DNA of 64,000 nucleotides, from NCBI GenBank assembly GCA_036435485.1, contig CM071595.1:106694580-106758579 (forward strand), written 5' to 3'. The notes beneath the pieces were generated by a model. The model saw only the letters and a list, made by a program, of their open reading frames with translations, was not told where the DNA came from and did not search any database. Every line of letters starts with the position of its first letter. The first letter of the stretch is position 1. Position numbers and translations under genes: made by a program. Of the stretch, positions 24,061 to 36,604 are shown one piece after another. Source of the stretch: Saposhnikovia divaricata. Lineage: Eukaryota > Streptophyta > Magnoliopsida > Apiales > Apiaceae.

Positions 24061-24156
24061 GATAGTGCTGCTATTGATAAGCTAAATGGCATGTTGATGA
24101 ATGACAAGCAAGTTTATTTTAGTGTATTTCTGCGAAAACAAGACAGAGAATATGAG
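24061..24156 (+). pseudogene. Poly(A)-binding-protein-like gene fragment inside gypsy pol
   Basis: An uninterrupted reading frame gives D-S-A, then AIDKLNGMLMNDKQVY, then FSVFLRKQDRE. From memory, plant cytoplasmic poly(A)-binding proteins have almost this exact sequence at the end of RRM2 and the linker to RRM3, with VYVG-x-FLRKQERE. This is not a gypsy motif. It passes at QDREYEVGD directly into the EVGD block of the integrase C-terminal domain. I infer capture of a host cDNA segment or a template switch at a short shared RKxRE-like sequence. It encodes only one part of an RNA-binding domain and has no start codon. Confidence 0.65.
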
Positions 24157-24480
24157 GTTGGAGATTCATGATGCTAAATGTATTCCCGTAGAAAGAATTA
24201 ATTAGACTTGGAGAGAAGGGCAGTTGAGCCCGAGACTTATTTGGCCACCTGAGAGTTTAAAAGTGTTCGGAAGGTGGCATTCGAGCCAGCTCTACCCCTC
24301 AAAGCTTATAGCATGGTCGTAACGTGTTTCATGTGGCAAAGCTACACCAGTAAAACGTAGATGCTCGATAGATGATAAAAGTACGAGCAGGTATATATAC
24401 GACCTGGTCTGACTTATGAAGAACAACCTGTGGAAAATCACGGATAGAAAAGAACAAGTGATGAGAAACTAGGTTGGCAG
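24145..24480 (+). pseudogene. Gypsy integrase C-terminal / pre-chromodomain remnant
   Basis: EYEVGD (24151-24168) opens the block that in intact elements reads FEVGD-x-VFLKVSPWKG...GKLSPR-x-IGPF. A decayed GEKGQLSPRL follows near 24215, then a HP-x-FHVS-like piece near 24325. PGLTYEEQPVE is clear at 24403-24435, the segment just before the chromodomain in plant chromoviruses. The chromodomain itself is not convincingly readable. Frames shift several times. Confidence 0.65.
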
Positions 24481-25607
24481 AAGTAGATTACATTGGATCT
24501 AAGTTAAAGGAATCGGCCAGATTCATTTCGGAGAGTTTAAATTGGAATAATGTGATGATTATAGAGTAAATGTGACGAGATACCAATAAGGAGGTACAAA
24601 GTGCAAAAGATGTCTCAATAAAGAGATGAAGGTGGAAGTAAATAACAGAGGTGAATAAGGATCAGACAATTAGACGGATGTGATTGATAAAGAAAAGATT
24701 GGAAAGTAATTATGGGGAACGTGAAGTAAGGAATGCTACAAATGGACTGAGGAATGAGTTCTCTGACGAACTCCCAAGATGACAACCTGATAATGTTAGA
24801 ATTATAAATATGAAAGAGTTAGTAGCGTGGCATGGGATGTCAGTAACAATGATTTCAAGCGAGAGACCTAAGATTTAACCTAAAAGGTTGAAGGAATTTT
24901 ATGAAGTGAGCGTTGCTAAGATTAAACAAGAGTATAGGTCCATAGAATAATGGACAAAGCAGCAAGATATGTTGACACGTGAGATTGCGATCAAATAGTA
25001 TTGGATATAATTATGTTTATTTTCTTCTTTGATGAACCACTATAGTTCAGAGGTAAATTCTGAGTATGATATTTTACAATCATGAAAACTTTCTATAATC
25101 CTTTAGAGTTCTTTTCTTTTCTTCTCTCTTATTCATCTTCTTTATGAATTGAGAAGAACAACCCTTTAAGGAGGGGAGGTACTGCTACGTGACTATCTGT
25201 GTGTGTGATAGAAGTCTAAGTGGAATACCATAACTTGTTTAATTGCTTGTCAAGTACTAAAGGCTGGCCCCCTTCTGTACTAACTATGCAATATAACAAA
25301 TGTTCATTGATCATAGTGATCTCTCAATAAATCTTTCCACTTCTCTATATTGATCGAGATTGCGAAGATTACGGCGATCAGGAAATGCATAGTGCGAGTG
25401 AGGTTATCTCCGAATTTGCAACACGATAGTGATACCAAAGCCACTGCGGATATCAATAGGGATAATAGTATAGGATAAAGTACGTATTGTAGCACCAGAA
25501 GATGTGTTGAGAAAGGGTAGAACGACTAAGACTTGGCCGGGAAGCTGAAAGGTGAAACGATAGACAAATGACTCTTGTTTCCTACTTGATTCCGGGACGG
25601 AATCCTT
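24481..25607 (+). other. 3' non-coding part of gypsy internal region
   Basis: No gene motif seen. A gaacaaccctttaaggagggg sequence near 25153 looks like an extra copy of the purine tract region that recurs at 25601-25620. Confidence 0.45.
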
Positions 25608-25620
25608 TTAAGGAGGGGAG
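25608..25620 (+). promoter_or_regulatory. Polypurine tract of gypsy element
   Basis: TTAAGGAGGGGAG lies 2 bases before the right LTR start TGTAAGAACCC, the expected plus-strand primer. A near copy (ttaaggaggggag) occurs about 450 bp upstream at 25165-25177. Confidence 0.88.
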
Positions 25621-25622
25621 AC

Positions 25623-28600
25623 TGTAAGAACCCAAATTTTATGTAGAATTAAAACTTTTTATTAAGTATTGATAAAATGAGGAACAATGATTCCGACAAC
25701 AAGGTCACCAGCTCTAATGAATGAATTGAATGGATTTGGATTCAATACTTATATGTCATGAAGAATGCTATGGGTTGACAATTTAGATAAGAATTACCTA
25801 TCTCCTAAGAAATTAAGATTTGATAATTCCAAGGGGGGAGGTTATTCTTATGTCATCCAAATCGATATCTGTTATCAGTCCAGTGGTTCCGTAAAAGGGT
25901 TAAGGAACGATCGAAAGAGAACCAGGACATTTATATAACCTTAAAAGAATAAGTGGTGAATAGTGATTTTGGTGGATTTAGGAATATTATTAGACGGCGT
26001 TATATAGAAGTACCCGGAACGAAATTCTGAGTTCGTATTAGTGATCCAGGGGGAAAAAAGTGTAGGTAAAAGCTGTCGGATTCTGAAAAATAGCACTTTT
26101 ATTTTCCCCGAGATTTCCCTGGACACTGAAAGACTTAAGGAATTATTGAAGGGATTTAAGGAAAATAGGTTCAAGAATTATTAAAGAAAATGGAGGATGA
26201 TAGTATAAATATTAAGACGGTTTCCTGTAAAACCCTAACTAGAAACGAATGAGTTATTCCTCCGAACGATCAATGAATTGAGCAATAAACGGACAAAGAA
26301 ACAAGCGGGGAATCAAGATAAACACATGTACTAGTAGAAAATATCTAGCAACCATGTAGTTACATGAGTAACCAACATACTTAGAGATTAAACCACTTAC
26401 TTAGCTTATACTTCCAATCTCACCACAAATTATCAACATGTGTCCACTCCAAAGACATCATTCCTTACATCACACCTTTAATAATGTAACTAGCAAGATA
26501 TTATCCCAAGCAAAATCACTTTATGCATTATTATCAAAGAAACAAACCAAGCAACTCCAACACTCTCTCTAAAGCACCCATTCGGCTTTTATCAAAATTC
26601 CAAGGAAGAAATCAAGCTTCCACTCCTTGTTTGATCTTGTAATTTTTAAGGTGGGTTCTATATTTCAAGAAACTAATCTCCTAGAAATTTCAAGTCCAAA
26701 TTCCTTTGTTTCCATTTTCAAAAAAATCAAGAAAGAGGAGGGTGAATTGTGTTCTTCAAGAACTAATCTTGTTTTTCTTTGATTTTTATGGTTGATTTAG
26801 CTAGCTTAAGGCCACTCAAGGATCATACAAAGCTTAGTGAGGCTAGAACATACTCCAAGGAAGGTAGACCTCTTGAAACCCTAGCATTTGATCTGAGATT
26901 TATATATGTTTTTGATGGGTTTAGCTTTGTATGATTATAGTGGTGATTATAAGCATGATTATGTAGTTAGTTATGTGATTTAAGAAGCATGATGATTTTG
27001 AGGTTAAGATCAGTGGTTCTAGGGCTTGTTGAGATGATAATCATGTTTATAAATCGTGTTGATGCCCGGTGTGGCTTCGTTTGATGATTATGATTTTTGG
27101 AACGTCCGATTTATAGTCGTCGTAATGCCGAATTTTTGTTAACACTTAGAAACCGAGCATGGCAGTTAATATAATTTCCTGACCTTCGTAATGTTATGAC
27201 TTTTCCTTGTAGATCTCGAGCCATAGATCGTTTTGGCATGAGAATCAAAACATTCCGACTTACGGTTTAGGAGTTATGGTCAAATTACTAAAATTGGTTC
27301 AAAACCGTAAGTAAAAGTTTGTAACTTCAATTGAACCCTCGTAAAGCATGTTACTCAGTGGCAAATCTTGGTAAATAAATACTAGAGGTCATAAGGAAGG
27401 TATGAGAGAAAACCATATGTCAAACGGATCGTTTTCCGATTTTATAAAAATGTTTGAATCGAAGTTAAACGTGAACAAACCCCTAAAAACCCGCTTGGTT
27501 ATAACTTTGGTAAAACACTTAGAAAACGGACGATAAAACTCGAGGTATCATCTTGATTTGTAAACGACCTACTTTAGCACTTACATGGCTTAAGTATATA
27601 CCAAGTGTAAGTCTAATGACGAGCCGTAATGACGAGCAAATGTCGGGTCAAAACGAGGTTAATAAGGGTGCATAACGAGATAACTTGAAAACGTGTTTCG
27701 ACTTAAGTGAAGTTTATACTTAGACTTTTAAAAGGTGTTAAATGGTTAATCTCGAATGTTCTGATTGTTTATAGATCATCGAGCAGACCTAGGACACGCT
27801 ATCTCTACCCACACCCGATTACCAGGCAAGTTTCCAATACCTTGGAACTGTTGTTGTGATAATATGTATATCTGTTGTTTCTGATACATATGCCATAGCA
27901 TGCATGCCTATTGTCAAATTATATTATGATGCTTGTTCTCTGAATTGATATTGGCTTATAGACTAGATACGAATTATCAATTATAAGCCGGATTGTTTTG
28001 GTAAGACCCTTAGCAAAGGGCATATGATATTCATTCTTAAATATAGACCGGAAGTCGGTATTTTTAGATATATAGATAGTCGCGGAAACCCGAATGTATT
28101 CCAACGGCAGGTTATTATTTATTTTGAGGAATGTTATTATTAAACCTTATTTATATTTCCATCAAGTATCAATTACTTGGAAATCTTTCGAAGAATGTTA
28201 TTTGAGTATTATCTCAGTCGAGAAATATTAGGTGAATATTATCTTTGAATATTCACCTAGAGTTTGAATATTTAATGAATAATTACTTTGTTATTCATTG
28301 GAATTTTATTTATTAAATGAATATTACTTTCGAATATTCATTAAGGTTTTATGTACTTGATAAATATTATTTTAAAATATTCATTGGAAGTTCTATTTAC
28401 TTAAGGAATATTATTTCGAATATTCCTTTAAAGTTTTGATTACTAAATGAATATTATTTGGATATTCATTTGGAAGATTATTTACTAAATGAATATTATT
28501 TTCAAATATTCATTTAAGGTTTGACTTATTTATTGAATATTATTTTAAATATTTATTGGAGTTTAATTATTTAATGAATATTATTCTGAATATACATTTA

Positions 28601-30138
28601 AGGAGGGATTTATTTAGTAAATAATTCTATATATTCATTCGAGGATTACTTACGAGCAATATTATGATTTAATAATATTCCGTAATTATTATTGATTTAA
28701 TAAATATTCTTGGAATATTTATTTAATTCTTTTAAATTCTTTTTAAAATGATTTATATTATTCAAAGATTATCATTCACCTTCAGATATTATGTAAAATA
28801 TTTCGGAGTCTTTTTACGACTATTTCATCAAGGAAAGGTTCCCAACTCTTCATTTTTCATTTAAATCTATCTTAAAAGGATTTAAATGCTCGCTCAAACT
28901 TCCATATTATAGGTGAACCTTACTTAAGAAATGTTATTTATCTTGTTGACTTCCCGGTCATAAATCTTTTAAAACTATCCTTTTCACTCGCAACTTGGTT
29001 GCTGTTTATCAATTGAATCTTTGAGTAACCTTCTCATCATTCGAGGGGTAAGGTTATTGGAACAAGATGGTATCCTCTAACAAGCAGCAGCTTGGGAGAT
29101 ATGATGTTGAATTTTCCTTTCCAACTAGATATGACTACTTTGTGGAGTCTTATCAACAAGTATTATACTTGGGGAAAGGGAGACGAACTGTACGTTCAGA
29201 GCCAGGAACTTCTTTTCGAACTTGGAGTCGTGTTAGAGGCCGAGTAGTGCCGGTCCATCCCATTGGCCCAACCATTGGCCGGGGAGATCTAACAGGGCGG
29301 TAGACAAGTAAATCCGTCAGCTCTTCCTTCTACCGGTAGTAAATTTAAATTGAGCTGTACAATCTGCGACTGATCATCGTAAGGTTGGAACAGCGGGCGC
29401 GGTGAATACTCCACCATTAGTTCATCATTCAAATTCATTTATTTTCTACAACATTATTATTGTTGGTAGTATTGGAAAAGTATTCGTAATTGGAATCGTA
29501 ATATTTTTCCTGCAAGTTCCTCTTTTATGATAAACGATAATATCTTGCTTATCTTTGGCATAGCAGATATTTCCACCTATATATACATTTTGAGTTACCT
29601 TGTAACTTCATCGTTTATGTTATACTGGCATCATTTCCGTAAATTTATGGCATATGGTTTGAAAGATACTTTTGAACTGTTATATATTATCGTTTAGTTA
29701 TACATTATTGTTGGTGGGCTATTGCTCACCCTTGCTTTATTATTATATCACAACAACAGCTAGACCAGATGACTCGCACAAGGTACACTCGACGCTGACG
29801 AGGATGATGAGACTACCAGAGCTGAAGAGGAAGCTATTGGTAGGATAGATTCATCCTTACAGTACCAAGTATATGGGCTAGTATGACTTATGTAAATGGA
29901 TGGCAAAGAGTATGTATTTATATTGTAATTCTTTTGGGTTGTAAGAACTCACAATGTGATTAATAAAATTTGATTGTTACTCTGATTTCATCTCTGGGAC
30001 TATAACGGGTGTGTTGTATATTGTTGTGTTGGGTCATAAAGATGTAATTTATTTTATGTTGAAGTAAGTTCAAGTATTGTGGACAGAAATGGAGACCGTA
30101 ACGACCGGATCCCGGACCCCGGATCTGGGGGTGTTACA
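25623..30138 (+). repeat. Gypsy element 3' LTR
   Basis: Full-length partner of 1204-5720. Differences are scattered substitutions, a missing short repeat near 25945, a 6-base insertion near 29195 and an 11-base gatcccggacc-type duplication near 30107. The hairpin array lies at about 28200-28740. Confidence 0.95.
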
Positions 30139-30143
30139 TCCAC
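30139..30143. repeat. Target-site duplication tccac (right)
   Basis: Exact repeat of 1199-1203 after the TGTTACA end of the 3' LTR. Confidence 0.93.
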
Positions 30144-33100
30144 GGCTAAAACCCTTTTGTTATGATGCTAAAAAGGTTGCAACAGCGCAGCTCTATCTCA
30201 GATAATCATAATAATTTCCATTTGAGCTGCAAGTATGTATTTCTTTTTTAAAGCTTAATGTACGTGCTCTTTGGTTCTACAGTAGAATAAATATGATTTT
30301 GTGTATTTTGTATATGTGTTTTGTATTCTACAATAGAAGAATACTGAATCTAATTCTAGTATTTTTTATATTCTACGGCAGATATATGAATTTGATATAT
30401 GTGTTCTATAGTAGAAGCATAATTTATATGTATTTTTTTTAGAAATTTTGTATAGTGTTAATGTTTTATAGTAGAATTAAATTTGATTTTATGTATTTCA
30501 AAAATGTATTTTGTGTTCTACAGTAGAAGCATATGCATACTGGATCTAATTCTAGTTAAGTGTGTTTTTGTGTTCTACCATAGAATCATATATGAATTTG
30601 ATATATATGCTTCTAACATAAAATCTACGAAATGATCAGCTTCTAACATAAAGCACTGGCCTATAGAATTGGGAGATTATGTCTACTCATGTAGAAACCT
30701 TTTATTGCAATCATAGACATATAAGTTCTATGATACACATCCACAGTGGATGTATCTCTGATGCGACATCATCTATGTGCTATCAAGTCTGGCAGTGGAA
30801 CCAGATTAATTTGTCATTATTGATGTATTTTGATCCCTATATTGGTAATTTGCAATGGAATGTTTCCTGTCAGAGTTTTTTGGAGAAGGTGCTACGACTT
30901 CTAGAAGTAAAGATGTTGCAGCTTGGTTTTGATTTGTTTTCGAGTGCTGGTAGATCATTGTGTAGGGTTATTGATTTGTTGATTTTTTTCTCGATTCATT
31001 GATGCTTTGTTTTTTTGGGTTTTCTACTAAGTCGGAAACCTTTGTCAAGAAGTAGACTGTGGCTTGTTTGTTTGCTTGTGTTTTCTCTCTTTGGAACTTG
31101 TACCAGAAGACTTATCTTTCTTTTCTTTAGGAGGAACTCCTCCCAATTATCCGTCCACTATAATTTTTCATTTTAATATATTATAACGTGGCACCAACCC
31201 CATTTACAAAAATTAAATTCTAAAATTGAATAGGTGATATACTAGTTTTCAACCTTAAAACAATAAACTTTGAATGTGAAATGTTGTGAAAATATTATTG
31301 AAATTGACAACAAAGTGATTAATTTGAATTTGCTCCATTGCATTTTTAGTGGTACAAGGTGATGTCTTTTACTTTCATCCATCATTTGGTAAGAAGAAAT
31401 TTAATCAAAATATTATTTCAGAGCTAAAGAACGGCCAAATAAGTTTCTTCAATGCCTAATTGTTGTTTATAACATTACACTTCCAATATAAAATCTTAAG
31501 CTAAGTTTATTAAAATAAATAATTTTTCACTACTTACAGGGTTGAACATTAGGCATCAGGTTGAATCAAGACCATGAGAAATGGGATGTCTTCACTTCCA
31601 TGTAAGAAATCCTTTATGTAAGATTGATATTACGATCAAACCATTCTATGTATTTTTTGGTTGGTGAAAAATGAGACTTTGACATAAAGAAAAATATTGA
31701 AATGTATAAAAAAGACTCACATATCCACACTTACAACCAAAAGTCAACTAATAACCAAATAAAATAATTAGCTAAAAAAAACTATTAAGCAAGGATTGCT
31801 AATACTTCCTAGAAGTAGGATTTGTCATGGACGACGATTTGATTCTTGAAGTAGAGCTAAAAGCCATGACTAATATATACGTCGACTTGCCACCAAATTT
31901 TTTAACATCCCGTTTATTGTGATTGACACAGCTTCGGCTCATCCTTACTTTTTGACATATTTAAAAACAGTACAAAGGCAAACCACAACAATATAAAGCA
32001 AAATAACAAAAAATTCACTACAAATTATAATGATCAAACTCAAGACAAATAAATTATGAAAATTCTATTATAGAATTAACTTATTAATAATATTTACTAT
32101 TTTGATTCCATAGCGAAATCAGTAATGCAGATTAAAAATGTTTTTCAGTTGAATCAAAATTGTAGAATATAATTTGGTAACACAACTATTTATTTAAGAA
32201 ACATATTGTTTTAATTCTACTATAGAACCAAAATGTCTATCTAAATGCTAGTATAAAGTCAAAATTTCTTCAATAGAATTAACATCAAGATAAATAGATA
32301 ATCTTGATGAAGATTCGCTCGCAATAATTAAATTACATAGCTGAGATTTATTAGAAGAAATGTCATAATCTCAGATGAAATCACCGAGAAAGTTCGTGAA
32401 ATTTAAATATTTATAGTTATTCTCCATTACAGTCACAAAAGGATTGATCTCATTAGCAAAAACACGATCTGCCTAGCAAGAAAGGGGACCAACTTGTAAT
32501 ATAGATTAAAAGCAAGCACCTCTTCTACCATCTATTTGACCTTTAAATTCAACCTTAAAATAGCAGCAATGGCTATTTATAAGACAAATTTAATATCATC
32601 CGTCCTATCACAACATCAACAAAACAAAAAAAAATCTGGTAGTGTCGCCTGAAACACTTTGATTGCATGTCGCAAGGTCCTAGAATTTCTGGTGCACTTT
32701 GACATCTTTGAATTCATCATAAGGTGTTCATTGCATCTGGAAAAAAAAATCAGAAAATTGTCTTTCTAAAAGTTATCTAAACTTAGCTCATGGGTCACAA
32801 AACAAAAATTAACAAAAAAGATTCTACAAAAATAAATTTTGGGATCAAGTACTTTTATTGTCATCTCATAAATTCCCGAGTATATTTGATATATGTCCAT
32901 TCCAAAATTAGCTCATGGGTCACAAAACAAAAATTAACAAAAAAGATTTAACAAAAATAAATTTTAGGATCAAGTACTTTATTTTCATCCCATAAATTCC
33001 CGAGTATATTTGATAAATGTCCATTCCAATAGCCAATAGTCCCACCTAGCAACTACTTAAAAAATATACCATTAATTATCTTTTGTATATTAAAATTATC

Positions 33101-33220
33101 GGTATAATGTAATATCTATTTTTAGTGTTCTAATTATTATATGCATTAAAATAGATGGTTTTGTATGCACGGTCAATGGCAAAGAAAGTTTGTGATCAAT
33201 TTTGGGCTAGATGCATAAAG
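30144..33220. other. Non-coding flank between gypsy and copia elements
   Basis: Continuation of the DNA interrupted at 1203. The ttctacagtagaa motif recurs at 30260-30640, and in the opposite sense (A-rich, gattctactatagaat-like) at 32090-32290. A 107-codon open stretch at 30679-31002 (+) has no recognisable domain. It is cysteine- and histidine-rich at its start and may be chance. No gene is supported. Confidence 0.45.
32783..33029. repeat. Two-copy tandem duplication, period 125 bp
   Basis: The copies start at 32783 and 32908 with ttagctcatgggtcacaaaa and end gtccattccaa. They differ at a few positions (for example tctac/ttaac). Confidence 0.88.
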
Positions 33221-33225
33221 ATTCT

Positions 33226-34317
33226 TGTTCAGTATTGAACACATGAATAGAATACAAAGGGGGGGTGAATGGATTCTTGAACTTTTCTTGTTCTTGAATC
33301 TGTTTGGTGTATGTAGCAAGCTATGTGTTATGTGTGTGTAGAACTATAAGTGCGGATAGTGAACAACACAAGACACAATATTCACTTTAATCTAATATTT
33401 TATTAGATAAAGATTTGCTACAAACTGTGAATACAAATGATAGTATTCTCAGCTCCGTTTTCTCAGAGAGATGTATTTTCTAAATGTGAATCTTAAAACT
33501 TCTCTCTCTATAACTAAAGAAGTGAGGTTGTATTCTTATAGAACATGAATACAACCTACTTACTACAAATAAGGTTACGGGATAAATTACTTTCTAGTAT
33601 GTCTATCCTATTTGAGTAAGCATCCAAACGGCAACAGGTTTGACTTCTTGAAGTTCTGTTCAGATCCACTTCTTTAGCTCTTTGTCTCTTGTACATCTCT
33701 CTAAGCTTCTTTGTAGGCTTTCCAAAGTACCTTACAGTTTGTGGTCCATAAAGTGCTTTGGCTTGTTGCAGGTTTCTAACTTGTACAATTTAACCAGTAT
33801 TTTGTCTCCAAGATTGTATTCGAGAAGTAACTTAGTGATTGATTCGAGAACTAGAATTGACTTGATAGATAACTCTGAGTTCTCGAATACTGCAAAGCTG
33901 ACATATCGAATCAATTCTCGAATAGCTCTTTTCTTCAGGAATCCTTGAGTTGTCGAATAGAGCATTTAACTTATCGAATCCCTGAGATATCGAATAGATT
34001 TCTGAGTCTTTGAGATATTGAATACAACTTTGACTTGTTGACTCTCAGAGAACTCGAATACCACTTTGACTTGTTGATTTCTTGAGTTCTCGAATAGAGT
34101 AATAGACATGTCGAATCTCTGAGTTATCGAATGACACTTTGACTTATTGACTCTCAGAGATGTCGAATAGTGTTTTTACACATATCGAATCCTTGACTTG
34201 TCGAATGCTAGACTTCTCGAATAGAACAAAACACTTCTCGAATTGGTACTTAGGCAAATCTTCATTCTTCGAATTCCAACTGTGTTTGTTTTGACAGTCT
34301 TGATCTTCAAGCTTGAG
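33226..34317 (-). repeat. Copia (- strand) 3' LTR, inner edge truncated
   Basis: It matches 49765-50843 almost throughout, starting tgtt..agtattgaacac and running to cttcaagcttgag. It then jumps into integrase sequence of the + copia element. The last 28 bp of the LTR (50844-50871 in the partner) are missing. TTGAG at 34313-34317 fits both sides of the junction. Confidence 0.88.
33826..34265. repeat. tcgaata repeat cluster in copia LTR
   Basis: About 15 copies of (t/g/c)tcgaata or atcgaat, mostly preceded by gagtt, gacttg or gagata, are spaced about 25-35 bp. The partner LTR has the same cluster at 50343-50770. It occupies the part of the LTR upstream of transcription in element sense. Confidence 0.8.
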
Positions 34318-36604
34318 AAAAAACAGGACTCTCATAGAAGCTGCAAGGACCATGCTTGATGAAGCAAAGCTGCCAACTTACTTTTGGGCTGAAGTTGTGC
34401 AAGCTGCTTGTTTCACACAGAATGCTACACTCATAAACAAGCATAGTAAAACAACATATGAGATGGTGAAAAATAAGAAGCCGAATCTGAAATACTTTCA
34501 TGTGTTTGGATGTAAGTGTTTTTTTTCTTAAGACTCATCCAGAACAGCTTTTCAAATTTGATTTAAAAGCTGATGAAGGAATCTTTGTTGGATACCCACT
34601 ATCCACAAAAACATTCAGAGTCTACAATCTAAGAACAAAAGTGGTCATGGAATCTATCCATGTGTCTTTTGATGATAAGAAGATAACAGGACTTGAAGAT
34701 TTTGATGAACATGACCAGCTGAGATTTGGGAATGAAGAAATAAATGCTGATCTACAAAATTCTGATACTCTTTAAGACTCTATTGTTCAATCTATACCAG
34801 TAGATCAGACAGCAACATATGTTGAGGGGGAGCAAGTGAACGATGAACCCCAATCAAGTGAAGAAACATCTACTACTAATGATTCTTTAAACTCTGAAAG
34901 CAACAACTCAGGGGGAGTAAACAATGATTTTGGATCTACTAGTCACCACACTCAACACAATTATGAACTTGGGGAATCATCAAGATCAAATCTGCTGAGA
35001 CAAAGGGTATGGAGTAGAGCGCATCCCTTTGAACAGATCATTGGTGAACCGGACACGGGTATACAGACTAGAAGAGTAACACAGAATGAATGCAATTTCG
35101 CAAGATTTTTATCTCAAATTGAACCTAAAAAGGTTGATGAAGCTCTAGATGATCCAGATTGGGTAACTGCAATGCAGGAAGAACTCAATCAGTTCCAGAG
35201 GCAGAAAGTTTGGAAGCTAGTTCCAAGACCAAAAGATAAATCTATAATTGGTACTAGATGGGTGTTTAGGAATAAACTGGATGAAAATGGTATTGTTACG
35301 AGGAACAAGGCTCGATTGGTAGCAAAGGGTTACTCTCAAGAAGAGGGAATTGATTATGATGAAACCTATGCTCCAGTTGCAAGGCTTGAAGCAATCAGGA
35401 TGTTCTTAGCATTTGCTGCACACTCTAACTTTAAGGTTTTTCAGATGGATGTGAAGAGTGCATTTTTGAACGGAGATCTAGAAGAAGAAGTCTACGTTGA
35501 ACAACCCCCTGGGTTCGAAGACAAGGAATTGGAAGGTTTTGTGTACTTTCTCTTCAAAGCTCTCCTTGGTCTCAAGCAAGCCCCTCGAACATGGTATGAT
35601 ACTCTCTCCAAGTTCTTACATGAAAATGGTTTTACAAGAGGTATCATCGACAGAACTCTCTTTCATAAAAAGCATAAAAATGATATAATTCTAGTGCAAG
35701 TATATGTGGATGATATAATATTTGGTTCTACTAATGATTTGCTATGCAAGAGATTTGCTAAGCTAATGCAGAGTAAATACGAGATGAGCATGATGGGTGA
35801 ATTGTCCTTCTTCCTTGGACTTCAAGTTGTTCAGAAGCCTGATGGTATGGGATGGAAGAAGCAACTACTGCCAAGACCCCGATGCCAACTGCTGTCAAGC
35901 TTGATCAAGACAAATCTGGTAAGTCAGTTGACATCACGAAGTATCGAGGTATGATCGGCTCTCTCTTATACTTAACTGCTAGTAGACCAGATATTATGTT
36001 CACTACTTGTTTATGTGCTAGATTCCAGGCTGATCCTAAAGAATCACATCTGATAGCCGTGAAGTGTATATTGAGATATCTTAAGGGTACTCCGAATCTT
36101 GGAATTTGGTATCCTAAGGATACGGGTTTTGACCTGGTTGGCTATACAGACTCTGATTATGCTGGTTGCAAGATTGATCGCAAGAGTACTTCTGGAAGCT
36201 GTCAGTTTCTTGGAAGGAGATTGGTATCTTGGTACAGCAAGAAGCAACACTCAGTATCTACCTCGACAGCCGAGGCAGAATACATTACGACAGGTAGTTG
36301 TTTTGCTCAGATCCTGTGGATGAGGAATCAACTTCAGGACTATGGACTCATGTTGGACAAAATTCCAATTCTATGTGACAACACGAGTGCCATTGCCATT
36401 GCTAACAATCCAGTTCAACATACTAGGACTAAGCACATTGATATCAGGTATCATTTCTTACGAGAGCATGTCATGAATGGAACTGTGGTATTATATTTTG
36501 TTCCCACGGATCAACAAATTGCAGATATCTTTACTAAACCACTGGATGAATCCACTTTTTCCAGGTTAGTTGGTGAACTTGGGATGTTAAATCTGTCTAA
36601 TTAA
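34313..36604 (+). pseudogene. Copia pol: integrase end, reverse transcriptase, RNase H
   Basis: The integrase C-terminal part starts RKNRTLIEAARTML (the catalytic E lies just before the breakpoint). A frameshift at the T-run near 34519 and an in-frame TAA at 34773-34775 follow. The frame from 34836 carries reverse transcriptase: GTRWVFRNK, ARLVAKGYSQEEGIDY, MDVKSAFLNG, LGLKQAPRTWYD and the catalytic VYVDDIIFGS (about 35702-35731). Near 35845 roughly 50 bp are lost between two ggtatgg/gatgga words, shifting frame. The second frame (35852-36604) carries GSLLYLTASRPDIMF and an RNase H with DSDYAG, STAEAEY and CDNTSAIAI, so its acidic residues look intact. It ends KPLDESTFSRLVGELGM. Closely similar to the - strand copy at 43518-46735. 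Confidence 0.9.

Larger units (their letters stand above)
1204..30138 (+). mobile_element. Ty3/gypsy (chromovirus-like) LTR retrotransposon, degenerate, with nested copia
   Basis: Two direct LTRs of 4517 and 4516 bp (1204-5720, 25623-30138) both start TGTAAGAACCC and end GGGTGTTACA. They are flanked by the perfect duplication tccac. A tRNA-iMet primer site follows the left LTR and a purine tract precedes the right LTR, so the element runs on the + strand. Excluding the nested 14.3 kb element, the internal region is only about 5.6 kb. It holds broken remnants of reverse transcriptase, RNase H and the integrase C-terminal end. The PGLTYEEQPVE motif near 24403 resembles the region before the chromodomain in plant chromoviruses; very long LTRs would suit the Tekay/Del lineage, but that is inference. 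No open pol frame survives. The LTRs differ by scattered substitutions and small indels, so the insertion is not very recent. Confidence 0.92.

Noticed and set aside
30679..31002. 107-codon + strand open frame
   Set aside because: No domain, no neighbouring exon and no codon pattern supports it; left as a chance frame in non-coding flank.
34836..36604. Two overlapping + strand frames as separate genes
   Set aside because: They are one copia pol split by a deletion of about 50 bp with frame change near 35845.
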